Source of the DNA: Harmonia axyridis
Lineage: Eukaryota; Arthropoda; Insecta; Coleoptera; Coccinellidae
Length of the DNA stretch: 64,000 bases
Assembly: GCF_914767665.1 (NCBI RefSeq)
Contig: NC_059504.1
Span: 126,501-190,500 of the forward strand
Direction of reading: 5' to 3'
Part shown: positions 1 to 13,000 of the stretch, piece after piece
How the letters are laid out: each line of letters opens with the position of its first letter
How positions within the stretch are numbered: position 1 is the stretch's first letter
The notes under the pieces: model-generated
What the model saw: the letters and a program-made list of their open reading frames with translations, nothing else
Databases searched by the model: none
Told to the model about the DNA's origin: nothing
Program-made: the position numbers and the translations under genes

Positions 1-540
1 CGAATACTTCATTTGCCAGAAGCCTCTACAGTGTTACAGTGTTATTTGGTTATTTGAGGAATTTTTAACGAGATATATAAGAAAAAAATGGAACGGAACG
101 GTGAGTACCGCCCTTTTATGATAATATTCTCGCTTGTTGTTGAGATTTTCATGGAAATTGACCAAATTTTATGGTAATGAATGAAAATCAATATAGTAAT
201 GAATTAAATGGTGGAATTATTTCACTTTGGACTGATATGAGGAAACAAAAAAGGTAATAATAGATATAATTCGATATCATTCATATTTAACGATTTATCA
301 GACGAAAATCATGAAAATTTTTCAACTTTATAAAATTTCTCTAATCTGAAATTTTGATTCTTTCATATGGGAGGCACAAATTTAACTTGCAATGTATAAT
401 GGCAATAGCCGAGACGTCCGAGATCTCAACAATGAATAGGGATTCTCGCGATTGAAGGTTCGAATCGCAGCGGGTCTGAAAATTTTTTATGGTAGTTTTG
501 TCAGTTATCAAGTTTTATATTTTTTTTTGCGGTAAATGCT
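1..540 (+). repeat. Dispersed repeat family, 3' portion (copy 1)
   Basis: This stretch matches 11,563-12,055 with scattered substitutions and small indels. Shared landmarks are the opening CGAATACTTCATTTGCCAGA, a segment reading ATGGAACGGAACGGTGAGTA, and a tRNA-like tail ending in a run of T. The copy is cut by the left edge of the window, so its 5' part is not visible. No transposase was recognised. It is probably a non-autonomous element or the end of a larger transposon; the class is unknown. Confidence 0.8.
401..490 (+). repeat. tRNA-like segment inside dispersed repeat
   Basis: The segment has an A-box-like TAGCCGAGACG and a perfect B-box core GGTTCGAATC about 45 bases further on, followed by TTTTTT, a pol III stop. 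A six-base stem GCGATT/AATCGC brackets the B box. It resembles the long-variable-arm tRNA type (Ser or Leu) but has no acceptor stem, so it is not a functional tRNA gene. A second copy lies at 11,942-12,028. Confidence 0.55.
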
Positions 541-3500
541 ACGGAATATTGAAATGGATAATTCTTTTTGATTCACTGTGTGGGTGAATTCAGAGTATTT
601 ATCTCAGACCATCAGAAATCTGATAGAACCATAGACCCATAATAATTATATAGATCTATGAATAGAACCGACAACAGCCGATAAAGCATCGCGGTTCGCG
701 TCGATCGCTTACGACCTTATAGAAAGTCAAGATGGCCGACATTGACACTTCTAAATTGAATCAATGTTAATTTTTTAGGTGTTTTGAATATAATCATGTT
801 GGAAAATGGGTGAAATATCAATAATATTAGCCACTGGGCTAATTGTGTATAAGAGGAATTAAATGAAGTGAACTTGGTGATGGTGTGACTGTTTTAGAAT
901 AACTAGACGCAATCATGGTTTGTTGACTTCGGATTCGAAACTTGTACCTCAAAATTGGTAAGTCTGCAAACTTTATTTCCACACTCGCGAGAAAAGTTGA
1001 ACTTTCCCCACTTGTTGCACAATATACAATCATTATAGTATATTGTGCAACAAGTGTATGAGTATGAGCAATACATAGTTTTGAAGTTGAGTGAAGAATA
1101 CGCTACTTTCCATAGCAGTTGTAGGAAAAGGTAGTTTTAATTTCCACAGATTAAGGCAGTGTTGACGATCATTCGAATTTAGTTCCACCCAGTATGGTTA
1201 ATCGAACATTCCTCCCATAATTCCCAATCTGGTACAGCCAGTCGCGTCAGTTCGATTTCCATTCGAAAATCATCCCTCACAAGCGACATGGGAGTGTTTC
1301 CGGTCCCCACAACCATATTCCCGAGTCCATTAAGTAATTCCCCAATTAAAGTCCGCATCTTCCGGCAGTGTTCACGTAGAAACCGGAGAAACACGGGGAG
1401 AGAAAACGGTCATATATCTCGGTATCTCCGGACGAATTCTGGAGGGCCCCAAATTGGTGCCTCGGCAATTTTTCACTACCTGTGGACGTGGAAAAAATAG
1501 GACGTGCCTTCGTGGTCTGCGAGAAACTTACGCTCGGCATGGTGGGGATATTGTGCAATTGATAAGTTCGCCGACGGAATGGGTTCTTGAATAGGAGAAA
1601 TGTGGGGTGTTGTTGAATTTACCTCGCTCGATTTTTGTCGACTAACCTTTGCATCTTGATTCGTGGTTCTCATTAGAACGTTGTTCGGGCTAGATTTTTG
1701 TTGAAAATAACGTGCTCAAATTTCTTGGATATTTCGATACCTAACTACGACTACGAAACATGACGCAAAAAATCATTATTTTTACTGAATCAACATGTTT
1801 TTCCAGCTCTTACGAAGTTATTCTTCACAATTTGAACTTGGGGCATTTGTATTTTCAGAAATATTTGAACAACCGTTGAAGGAAAAATGAAATTAACTGC
1901 TTGATTTTAGTGCTATTCAATTGTTGCAGAATGGCGGATGAGTCGGTTTAACAAATTCAATAATGGTGGAAACAATAACAAACTACATATTTCATCATCT
2001 CAGTTTTGCTGGCTGAACCTCGAAATTGATTAAATTAATTCCATATCGGTTCTATAGTACACAACAATATACTCATCTAATTTATGCGAGCTGAATAACG
2101 CCCCCAATAGTGTAATTCAATTTGTATTCTAAATTTTTCATTATAAAGACCTCCATTATTATTATCATAGAGCCTAAATAATTAATTATTTGTTAATGAC
2201 GTTATTTCCCATTCACATTCTGCAAAGGGGTTTCCAATAACAGGTTTTATGTAGAATAGTCCGCAATCTAGACAGTTGTCATTTTTGAAGCTATTATCTT
2301 TTGACATTTGACTAGTAAAAACAACGCCATTCCTACGAACGGAACGATACATGCTTCAACAACGCATTGAAATTTTGGAAATTCACTGCAAAAATTGTGG
2401 AAATTTTTCAGTCGCAGTTAGGAAAACTAGAGTACTTTTGGGAAGTACCTTCTCGGCCGGCAATAGTAAAACTGGTAGAAAAATTTTAAATATTTTTTTC
2501 CGATATCAAATTGAAACCTTTTATTTGAAAATCCTTAACGAGTACCTACAGAGCTGAGAATTTTTTTTCGCCTTTTATTTCGACCGAAAAAACAACATTC
2601 ACTTCCATTTACTGCTGCCTACCTTGATTTCGCGCCATTATTTGAGTTGTTTCTCCCACGTTACCGCCAAAATTCCCCCTTCTCTCTGTATTTACTGTTT
2701 GTTCGCATGAATAATTCGATACCGAAATTACTTTCCAAATTTCTCAGGCGGTTTGCCACCGGACTTTAATGCTGCAATAGCAGTTAAACTTTTATTTTCA
2801 CCAACTCCCAGCTCTCATACATGACAAAGAACGTACAAATGCCCGACTCGAATGTTACATTGGAGATACCAAGGATTTGTTGGTCGTGGAGCATAATGGA
2901 GGTTTAGTGTTTTTTTTTAGGATGGAAAGTTATTCGCTTCATCGATCTTCAACGTCTTGCAAATCTGGAAAGATCTTGTTGTTTACCAAGCTATCTTCCA
3001 GATTATTATTTGAATTGAATTCTTTCAGAGATCTATTAGGTATTATTTTTTCCTGAGATCCACTTTACTATTTTTTAATGCAACTATAATTTTTCGGGCT
3101 TTTTGCAGTGGTCCTGTCGATTTTCAAACGCTTACTTCTGAAGATTCAGTAGGCTAGTTTGAAGCCTTCAGCGAAAGTGTCCTACTAAACTTTAAAAAAT
3201 CATATAAAAAGAAATTTTTGAGCGAAAAGTGGCTAAGTTATTTATGTAAATTTTGTGATAATTACTTGAATCTGTAAATTAGTATTCAAACCCAAGGTTT
3301 GGCAAAAGTATACCGTGGAATGTATTACAAAATGTAAATAAAAAAAAAATTCTGAATGTAGCATATCTAAAAAGAAGATCTGGGAGCTATTTCGCCTTTT
3401 TCACCAAGAATAGTTGAAAAATCGAGGATACCAAAATGTCTGTTTGTGCTACTATTGAAATCAAGATATTTTCCCTCCCTATTCGCAATCTCATCTGTTT

Positions 3501-4066
3501 TCGACCAGTGTATTGTGACCGCATATTTCGAAATTCCGCACCTTCATCGTAAAAACAAAGGGCCGTAATTGGACGGCCGTTTCGCAAAGCGGACAGTTCG
3601 AAGAGGCGTCGTTTTCAGCCATATTCGTCACAGCCATCGACTGTTCGAACTCGATGTTAGGGATGCAGAAAAAGATGACAATTTCCCAGAACGTTCGGTT
3701 CTGTTCTGCATTCCAGACACGGCTCATAAAGTTTGGAAATGGAGAACGGTCAGCAGTAACTTCAGAAGATTAATACATCCCGAATGCACATGGAAAAAAA
3801 TTGGCTTCTTTGTCAATTTGTCATCTGTGAGAGCTCCATATTGAATCGTTGTTTTCAAGAAATTCGGATAATAAATTTAGAACAAGCTATTGCAATTCAT
3901 CTTTGTTGTTTCAATGTGTCTAATTTCAAGAATGAAATCTTTTTTTTTCTCTACCTACAACCGCTTCGACTGTTGGTTGCAAGTAGTGTTACTTGATGTG
4001 GAAATTAGATTATTCGATATCAATTGAAAATCATAAGAAAAATTCGTATATCTACTTATGACTTAC
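541..4066. other. Unassigned DNA downstream of the TMEM272-like gene
   Basis: No exon could be recognised here on either strand. The two relatively GC-rich patches, 1,180-1,675 and 3,480-3,800, are open in several frames on both strands but show no family similarity and no convincing splice frame. The missing 3' exons of the TMEM272-like gene should lie here or to the left of the window. A perfect hairpin at 1,009-1,056 is listed separately. Confidence 0.5.
1009..1056. repeat. Perfect 19-bp inverted repeat
   Basis: CACTTGTTGCACAATATAC at 1,009-1,027 is followed, after a 10-base spacer, by its exact reverse complement at 1,038-1,056. The stem is perfect and AT-moderate. Nothing similar flanks it, so it is not an obvious transposon end pair. 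Confidence 0.85.
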
Positions 4067-7000
4067 CTATAACATTCCAAACAACGTAAATGCACACTAA
4101 TAACAATGAAATATTATACATTCGAACATCATCCATCTTGTTCAAGAATCTGGCAGTCGCTCCCAGAAACCCTGAAATATAAAACAGGGGATCACATTCG
4201 AATGCAAAAGATGGCCTGAAAAATTCAGGGAAAATTGCCTTATCTATCATCCGATCCGGGTGCACAAAAAAAAAAAAACAATAAAAGCTTTCGGGCCTAA
4301 GCACACAACATAAGCTTATTCATTTCAAACATTACGCTATCAGAGGACATTCGATAACCCTGTTTTTAATGTTTTATTCGTATGGAATCTGAGAGGTGGA
4401 ATCAGATTTATATTGAACGGGATCTTGAAGAATATTGGATTATCAGTATGGTTCTTTGATATGAATTTCAATACGTTGTTGAAGCGTTTATCTTTCCATT
4501 TTCTGTAATGGCGTAGTTTTTATTTGCCTGCATGGAAAGTGAAAGCTGCCCATATAGCGGTCTATTCAAAATGAAAACTATTATTGTTAAACCCTTTGTA
4601 ATGAAAACTCTTCTCAGATTTTCTACAGCCACGGTGCAATGTAAAACTTAATATTGATTCGTTAGAGGCAAGTTTCATGACAACAATTTCATCTTCGCTC
4701 GAACAATATCGTAACTCCAGTGTCTGTACACCGTGGCAGATTTCAAGGGATTACAACTGACGGCTTTACAAAGCTTCAAAGTTTAGTGATCACTGCTAGG
4801 AGAATACACATGTCAACTTCCAGACGCAACGTTCGTTCTGAAATTCATTGGGAACGCTAGTTGTGTAAATTAAGTGTTCCGCGTAATTAGATTTCTGCCC
4901 GTGTAGGAATTCTGATTCTGCACAAATTAAGTTATTCATTTTAACGAATTCGGGAACAAAGGTACACTCCTGTCTGAGCCAGGCGTGTGAGAAGATAGCA
5001 ATGGAGGAAGAATTAATTGTTATTCTTTGACACAAATAGAATGAGCGGGATTCCGTAAACACGGAAAACCAGCGGTTTTGTTGGTTCTTGAAGAACACCT
5101 TGTTTATTGTATAATTGTGGGTGTGAAACAACTGGTTCTTACACCACATAAAGTTCTGAAGTTGGCGACACGTTGTCGCTTCAGTGTCATCATAAAGTCG
5201 GAAGTTTGCTCGAGATGAAAAGTTGGAACTCTCAGTAGTTTCTTAGTTCAGCCTTGGGTTATCTGCGGTTTAATTTTTTTTCTATGCCATTCGTATGAAC
5301 AGATACGCGAATAGTTAATCATCATTATTCTATAATCTATGAACTCATAGAACGTATAATGAGTATACGAAAATTATAAATCAGAAGAAACCTGTAACTT
5401 AAACTTACCTGTGACAATCAAATAAATAGGTATCATGCAATTCAGTGGACATTTGTTCAAGTACACCCAACCTATAGAAAATGTAGTGAACATCAGAGCA
5501 TACCAAAGAACCAGTGACGCATTTATACCAGCTGCAAGAAAAAACACGAAAAGTGAATTGTATTATTTCTTAGTTATACGGGATGATTCATTATAAATAT
5601 CCAATTTTTGAGTTTCAGATTCTAAACCTCGAAATTACAAATGAGACTAGTTTCAGACATGCCGAGCATTTGAAATTTAAATATTGATTTTGATTTTCGA
5701 AATAATTTTCGTGTTCTTATAATTTATATTTGAAAATGGCAATTTTCATTTCATTCATTTTATATACTGAACACAACCAAGTGTAACTAGTGCCCTCTGC
5801 TGCTAATGCTAAGTTAGAGTCCTCGTGGCAAAAAACGTAAAATTGCCAAATTTCAGATAGAAAATGTGTATTTCATCTTTAAACTCTCAGTATCTTTCAT
5901 ACTGGCAATATTTGTATATTGGTCAGCTTTGTTGTAGTCAATCGACTTCTACAGTTAAATGTAAAAAACCATATTCAAATTACAGTAGCGTGAAAAAAAA
6001 AGATCACACTTGACTAATGTCCTATCAACAACAACAAAAAATAAAACTGTGATGTAAATACTTCTATATGAAATCTTTACAGCATCAAACTCTTCTGTGA
6101 TGATTTCAATTCTGGAAGTGATATTGTCCATTCTGTATATCCTGTGATGCCATTTCCATACGTGAGTACTCCCCAGACGGCTGAAAATAAATCAAAATCC
6201 TCGCGTGTGAAAATTATAACAAAATATCCGTGTAGAGTCACGTGCATCGAAGTAAATTCTCAAGTCTTGTTTGTCAAACGCGAAACGTCCCAAATTGGAT
6301 TATCCTTCCACCGAATCCTGACGTTGTCGACCGAATGGGGCGAAGGAAGTATAACAAGAATCCTGTCATTCAACTTCCTACAAGTGGTATGAGATTCTCT
6401 GCGAAAAATCATGATCTAATTTAATTCCAGCGAAAATATTCGAGTGCTCGCTGCATCGGACCTGATGAAGTTCATTTTAAACTTGTCAAGAATATTCGCA
6501 AAATTCCCATTCAAATGGAAGTTTTTAGATATTTCCAAGGAAGTAATACACAGGTCGGTTCGCCTTACTGTTTCATAGGAAGCTTATTGGGAGCTTAAAG
6601 AGGTGACAAAGATATGTCAAATTATCGTTAAATTGATAAAATTTTTCAGATAACTTAATCGAAACTTGAAAAATTACACCTATACAGGTTGCTTCTAAAC
6701 TAGAAGTAAAACGAAAATGACAGATTCCTCTGATCATTTTAAGAAAAAAAGTATTATAAACATTGACCCGCAATGATAAATGAATTAATTATAAGTTTTG
6801 GAACTTATTTAGCCAATCTGTAGCGAAGATTAATAAGACTCGATAAACTGGTATAACCGCATCTCAAAAAATACTACAAGAGACACCCTGTATCTCGAAA
6901 GCAAAGCATTTGGGGGTCCATATTTATAGGATATTTATATAACCAAGGAATCTCTCACTTTCATTTGTAGTTTCAATTTAGGACCAACCTGTTTGTTTGA

Positions 7001-10000
7001 AATTGTGAAATGTGAACTAATGAATAAATTTTGTTATCAATATTCTCTTCGAATTTTTCAGTTTTTTAGCGTTCTTTCCAATAAATATTCACTTATTATT
7101 ACTGCAAAATCACGTCAAGGAACAACTCTTTCGTTTCATTTATTAAAAAATAATTAACATAAATCTCAATAATACTCATCACTTATTAGACAGTATATTA
7201 CAACAATCACTAGATGTTCTTATATCAATTAATATATGAATTATCTGTCGCACGAAATTGGGAAAATAATATAAAAACCGGTTTTTCACTCATGTCGAAA
7301 ATCAATTCGATTCACACGTGTTGGCAACAACACCAAATGTCAAGCAGAGCTAGTCACGATTTTCATTGTAGCATTGTCAATGCAGTTACCTTATCAGTTT
7401 CACATATGATCGGAATGAATGTATTCCATTTCAAATGGGAGAATCTAATGCCCGATTTGTCAACAGCGTTAACCAACTTAGACCGCACGCCGGGATATTT
7501 AGTTCTACTTTATAGGTAGAAACTGTACTACACATATTTGATTTGTAGGCGGCAGCAGATGCTGATTTCATCTCGTGAAATGGATTTTGATTGGTCTGAT
7601 ATATGCACTGTGTTGCTAATTAAAGGACTGTTGCCTGTTCGTTGTTCCCGGAATCTATAATTGGATGTCTGGAGCAATGTTCATCATTAATGATCTACAG
7701 AGATGGATCTTTGTTCGTTTACTAGGCTTTAAAAAATCCAGGACGCGTTTGATATTGTATCAAAAAAAATTAATGTTTCATTTTTAATTTTAAATTGGAG
7801 AATCGAAATCATGGCGAAATAACAATAATTAGTGCGATTCAGGTTCTGTTTCAAATTCCTAAATTATGTTGAAATTGTGCGTTATCTATGTTGTTCAAAT
7901 ATTGATTCTAATAATTCATTATGTTGATATCTTATTCATGTATTCAAGTTCTATTTAGACCTACTGAAATTTAATATAAAGTAAGGTCGATTGAAATGAA
8001 TTTTTATCAACTAAACACCCAGTCAATTAAATATTTACCTTTTAAATCATTTCCCTACTGGAGATTTCGAAAGCTTGAATAAATATCCTACTAATCATGT
8101 AATTGCCAGAGTAAATCAAGCCTAGTTTTGTACACACAAAAAATTTACATATAAATCTTTTCCACACCTATTAGCTTCTAACTTAATCCGCTTTTGTGTA
8201 TTCAACTCATTTCAATGAATATGTATCTACAATTTTCAACGTATAAAACAAATTCCGAAACGTTTTCCATAACTTACTTTAGCGCTGTTGATTTTGCCGA
8301 TAATTTCGATCATATCAATACAAAATTCACCACAGTGCATGCAGTTATTTTTTCAACTCTCCATCCCGTTGCAATATTTTCAGTCGAAAACATGGGCTTG
8401 AACATTCCAACGGTTCATATTTCTGTTCAGTTGGGAATTCTCTACGGGTCGTGCTAGTTTTTCGTTATTTCCATAACATGAGTAGACCAAATGAGTTTGT
8501 TTCTGTGAAGCGTACATGAAATATTGGTCGGTTTGTGTGGAATGAAAAATTTCTGACTACCGGAAGTGAGATGGAAATGTAGTGGATATTGTTCCCTTGA
8601 TTCTCATGAAATATTTATGATTCACATGTCAAACCAATCAATATTTCTGTGTTGCCGGTCCTTTCGTTTTCGAAATTCAATATCGAAATTTCAGGGAAGT
8701 GTTTTTCTGACAAAATGAGACGTTTTTGCCCCTAAACATGTGTCCGATATACGAAGTTACAAGATTTTAATTATTTTTTCTTAATAGCCTTTTCAGTTAT
8801 TAAAATTAACTAATGGGTTCGATCCTTACTTGATGGAAATTCATCATCAAATAAAGTAAAACAAACAATTGTTCAGAAATTGTTTTTTTGGTAGACCACT
8901 AGTAGTTTAAAAAAAATGTAGGAAAAAACTTTGGTCAAGTACTACACTTTTTGGTTTCTGTCATACAATTCTCTAGTGATCTTCAGGAGATTCCAAATGA
9001 TTATAAAAATCCAGTTAGTGATGTATGATGAAACAATTTTGGTACTTATTATCCAATCTGTAGCGAAGATTAATGAATATTCTATAAACTACAATACGAA
9101 AAAGTAGGACTACAAGAAACACCCTGTATCTCGCAAAGTATTTGCGGATTCATGTTTATAGTAATTTTTTCTTGAAATTATGAATGGAATCTCTCATTTT
9201 CATTTGTACCTGCAGTTTAGAAACACAAAATGATGTTCAAAGAAATAAATCACGATATTATTCGGGTGAATAATTCTCTCGAGACAATCTTCATTCTTGT
9301 CCAATCCGTCGGATCTTTTGTCTCGTCCGTTGTTGGCGAAGATTCCCCACTTATACCCCTGTGAATATTTTTTGCCCACCTCTCGATTCTTCAGTTACGC
9401 AAAGTCATTAATTTCACCAACGTTTTTTCTTAGCCTGTATCGAATCCAACTCGACCCCCAAACACCAAGGTCAGTCTTTTTGCCGTGTAGGCGTCCTTAG
9501 GTCATAGCCTGTCCCTGTGGACCTACAAAAACCGGCGCAAACCTTAATAAAGGAACGCAAACTTAATTCGAAACGAGACTTGACTCGGGAGTTCCGACAG
9601 AAAACATCGTTCTCGAAATGACTTCTGTCAGTCTTAATCAAACCGTTCGAGATTAAATGGAAACTTGCTCTCTAATAGAATTTGAATGATTTAGATAGGG
9701 TGGTGATTTGGGGATTTTTTTTTACGTTGGGGGATAGAGCGTTCTCTTTCTTTACGATCTGATTGGGGCCGTAAAAAGACACTGAGAATTTCACACCGAG
9801 GTTTATCTTGCAGAGAATCGCGAATGCTGATGAATATCACGTGGGATTGAAACTTTGAATTGAATTATTCTGAATTTTATGACAATGAAACTATTAGAGA
9901 TAAATAGAACTGTGAATGATAAAGATTATTTTAGCCATATTCAGGATAGGACAGAATGTAGTTTCTCTGACGCTTCTACTTTTCCATCACAATATCCATG

Positions 10001-13000
10001 AAAAAAATGAAAATCTGCGTATTATTCCTTCCTTAAACTAAAAACCATCCTTTAAATGAAAAAAACACTGATAATAATAATAGCAAATACAAAAATTACT
10101 TTCTCTGATTCTGTGGCAAATCCGTTCATTTTGTCATTCCTTGTAAAGCAAAAACATAATATACTATATTGAATAATAGAGGCTCCACCCCTCGGAAAAA
10201 TGACTTTGGAGGTATTTTGTCGTCGAGTGTTCTCGGCTCAGAGAGAGAAAGGAAAAAAACTAAAATTACCGAAAGATAGCGAAAAGATCGAACCAATTAA
10301 CGCGAATATTTCCGTTTCGCGATTTTTCGGGATCGCCTCGCTATAAACAGATAAAGTTTGAAGAAATTTCTGACGAAGTTCCAGATTCACGCCAACGTGA
10401 ACAACCAATAGGAAAAAAGTCCGATATCCGTCTCGTAGGAACGACCACGGCAATTGACGTTTCTAGAATATTCCGAATCGTGGATTGAACAAGAAAGAAT
10501 GATAAATTCGGTTAATTATATCGATTCAATTACAGGAATTTGATATTTGACTGAAATATCCATACGGAATATGCCCCCATATGATTGTTTTTCGAATTTT
10601 AAAAGCTGCAAAATGAAAATACTTGGACTGAGGGCGTACAAGGTCAAACTTCATTCATGCCGTGGTTTCTTTCCATAATTTAGACATTGCAGATGTACAA
10701 ACAGATAAAAAGGGTTATTACAGTTATTTCATGTGTTATTTTATTAAATAATCAACGTTTTCTCGAAAAAATCATGCAAAAATGAGTAATTTGCTAAACA
10801 TTCTGACGTTTCTCTTAAATCTGTGTTCCCTGATATCATCCATCGATGGCATTCAGAGTATGTACGTCGTTAATGGAAGTCAGATGATATTCAAATAGAA
10901 TTTTTGAATTTTGGACGAATCAACAGGAAAAATGCAAGAAACTATGATTCAGATCCGTTTCCCAGGTATATTTGATGATATTTTCAAACGGAATCGTTTT
11001 AAGTCAGTCAGCGAATACTTCATTTGCCAGAAGACTCTACAGTGTTTCAGTGTTAATACCAATAAACTATCTCTCTCTATTACAAATATTTGAATTCATT
11101 CCAGTAAACGTTTCGTGTTTTGTTTCACGACTTTGCACGATCATACTCGATTACACATCGCTTTTGATTGGTCAGTATCGGGTTTTAATTTTTGTATCCA
11201 ATCAAAATCAACGGAAATGACAAGTATGACATTGCGGCGCCGCCACGAACTAAAACTAATATTTTCAATTTGGTCGAATGTCATTCCATTCAAAAATTGA
11301 CGAGTGCATTCACCATGTTTTTAGACATCTTAGTCGCGTCGTAAACATTCTGACGTTTCTCTTAAATCTGTGTTCCCCGATATCATCCATCGATGGTTTT
11401 CAGAGTATGTACGTCACGTCGTGAATGGAAGTCAGATGATATTCGAATAGAATTTTTGAATTTTGGACGAATCGACAGGAAAAATGCAAGAAACCATGAT
11501 TCAGATCCGTTTTCCAGGTATATTTGATGATATTTCCAAACGGAATCGTTTCGAGTCAGTCGGCGAATACTTCGTTTGCCAGAAGCCTCTATACAGGTGT
11601 TATTTGGTTATTTGAAGATTTTTCAACGAGATATATAAGAAAAGAATGGACCGGAACGGTGAGTACCGCCCTTTTATGATGTTATTCTCACTTTTTGTTG
11701 AGATTTTCATGGAAATTGGCCAAATTTTTTAGTAATGAAAGAATGATGGAATTATTTCACTTTGGAATGATATGAGGAAACGAAATCGGTAGTAATAGAT
11801 ATTATGAATATTCGATATCCTTCATATTTAACGGTTTATCAGACGAAAATCATGAAAATTCTTCAACTCTATAAAATTTCTCTGATCTAAAATTTTGATT
11901 CTTTCATATGAGAGGCACAAATTCAATTATTCATAAATTACGGCAATAGCCGAGATGTCAGACTTCAACAACGAATGGGACTGTCGCGACTGAAGGTTCG
12001 AATCGCAGCTGGTATGAAAATTTTTTTTGGTAATTTTGTCAGTTATCAACTCTTATTATTAATTGTTTTTTTCAACAATATTCTAATATGTACAGGGTGT
12101 GTCATTAATTTTTTTTATGTTTTATAATTTCCGAATGCAGATGGAATGACACTCGTCACTCAAAAAGAATATCAGTGTCTTCTGCACTTATATGATAAAT
12201 CAATTTCAAATTGCAAAAAAAAGCGGTTCCTTTACTTAATAGCACACATTATTCTTGACAATCATATCGTCCAAAAATGTAGACTTGTTGAGCTTATCCC
12301 AAAAATATGTTCAACTTCCTCAAGAAACAAATGTATAAAGAAGGATTGTATAAACATCCAAAGTGCTACTTGATTACCTAATTGAAAAATACCAATAAAT
12401 GTCTAAATTATCTCTCGAAAAACTCTCAGCTAAGAGTAAGAGCTGATGCCTGTTTGTTGGAAATTATTTGGAGCTCATATCATAGTGAACTGCATCATCG
12501 GGATGAAGGCAGCTGCCATATTAATATCCCGACTGAAACAAGATGAAAGACTGATGATAAGCGATGTAGTGTAGAACAAACAGGCTGAGAGGAAAAACAG
12601 CTTTACGGAGTTTGAGTTTGAACAAAAAGTGGCAACTATGTACAGGCAACTATGTACTGGCAAAACTTACCTATATCAAACCGAAGCGGTTCGATTCGAA
12701 GGGCTTTTGTATCAATATTACAATGAAACAAAAAGTGATATGGGACTGTATTGTTTGCTGGCTTCAGTGCCCCAAATCCTATTTGTTTTTCGGCTCAAAA
12801 TGCCTAAATACCATTTGGGTGAAATTATGGTCTCTGGGTACCTCTGTATTTCTATTTGGTAGGTTCTTGACATGAAAAAATACACGAATTTCTTTTATTT
12901 CTACATTAAAGTTTACAGCCTTGATTTTTTTACTTGTTTAACATGAAGTTAATTACTAACAGGGATAAACCAATTAGAAGGATCGATAGAACAATACCAG

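Noticed and set aside
401..490. Functional tRNA-Ser or tRNA-Leu gene
   Set aside because: The A-box-like and B boxes are present but there is no acceptor stem or proper anticodon arm, and the copy is part of a dispersed repeat.
3387..3844. Open frames on both strands near 3.5 kb, considered as the missing TMEM272-like exon
   Set aside because: The only AG that keeps phase gives a frame that soon stops and lacks the expected W-x-Y and Tyr-Cys segment. Other frames do not connect to the exon at 4,067.
12612..12875. Two overlapping plus-strand frames with hydrophobic stretches
   Set aside because: Neither is recognisable. Both lie in the TMEM272-like intron, antisense to it, amid repeat DNA.
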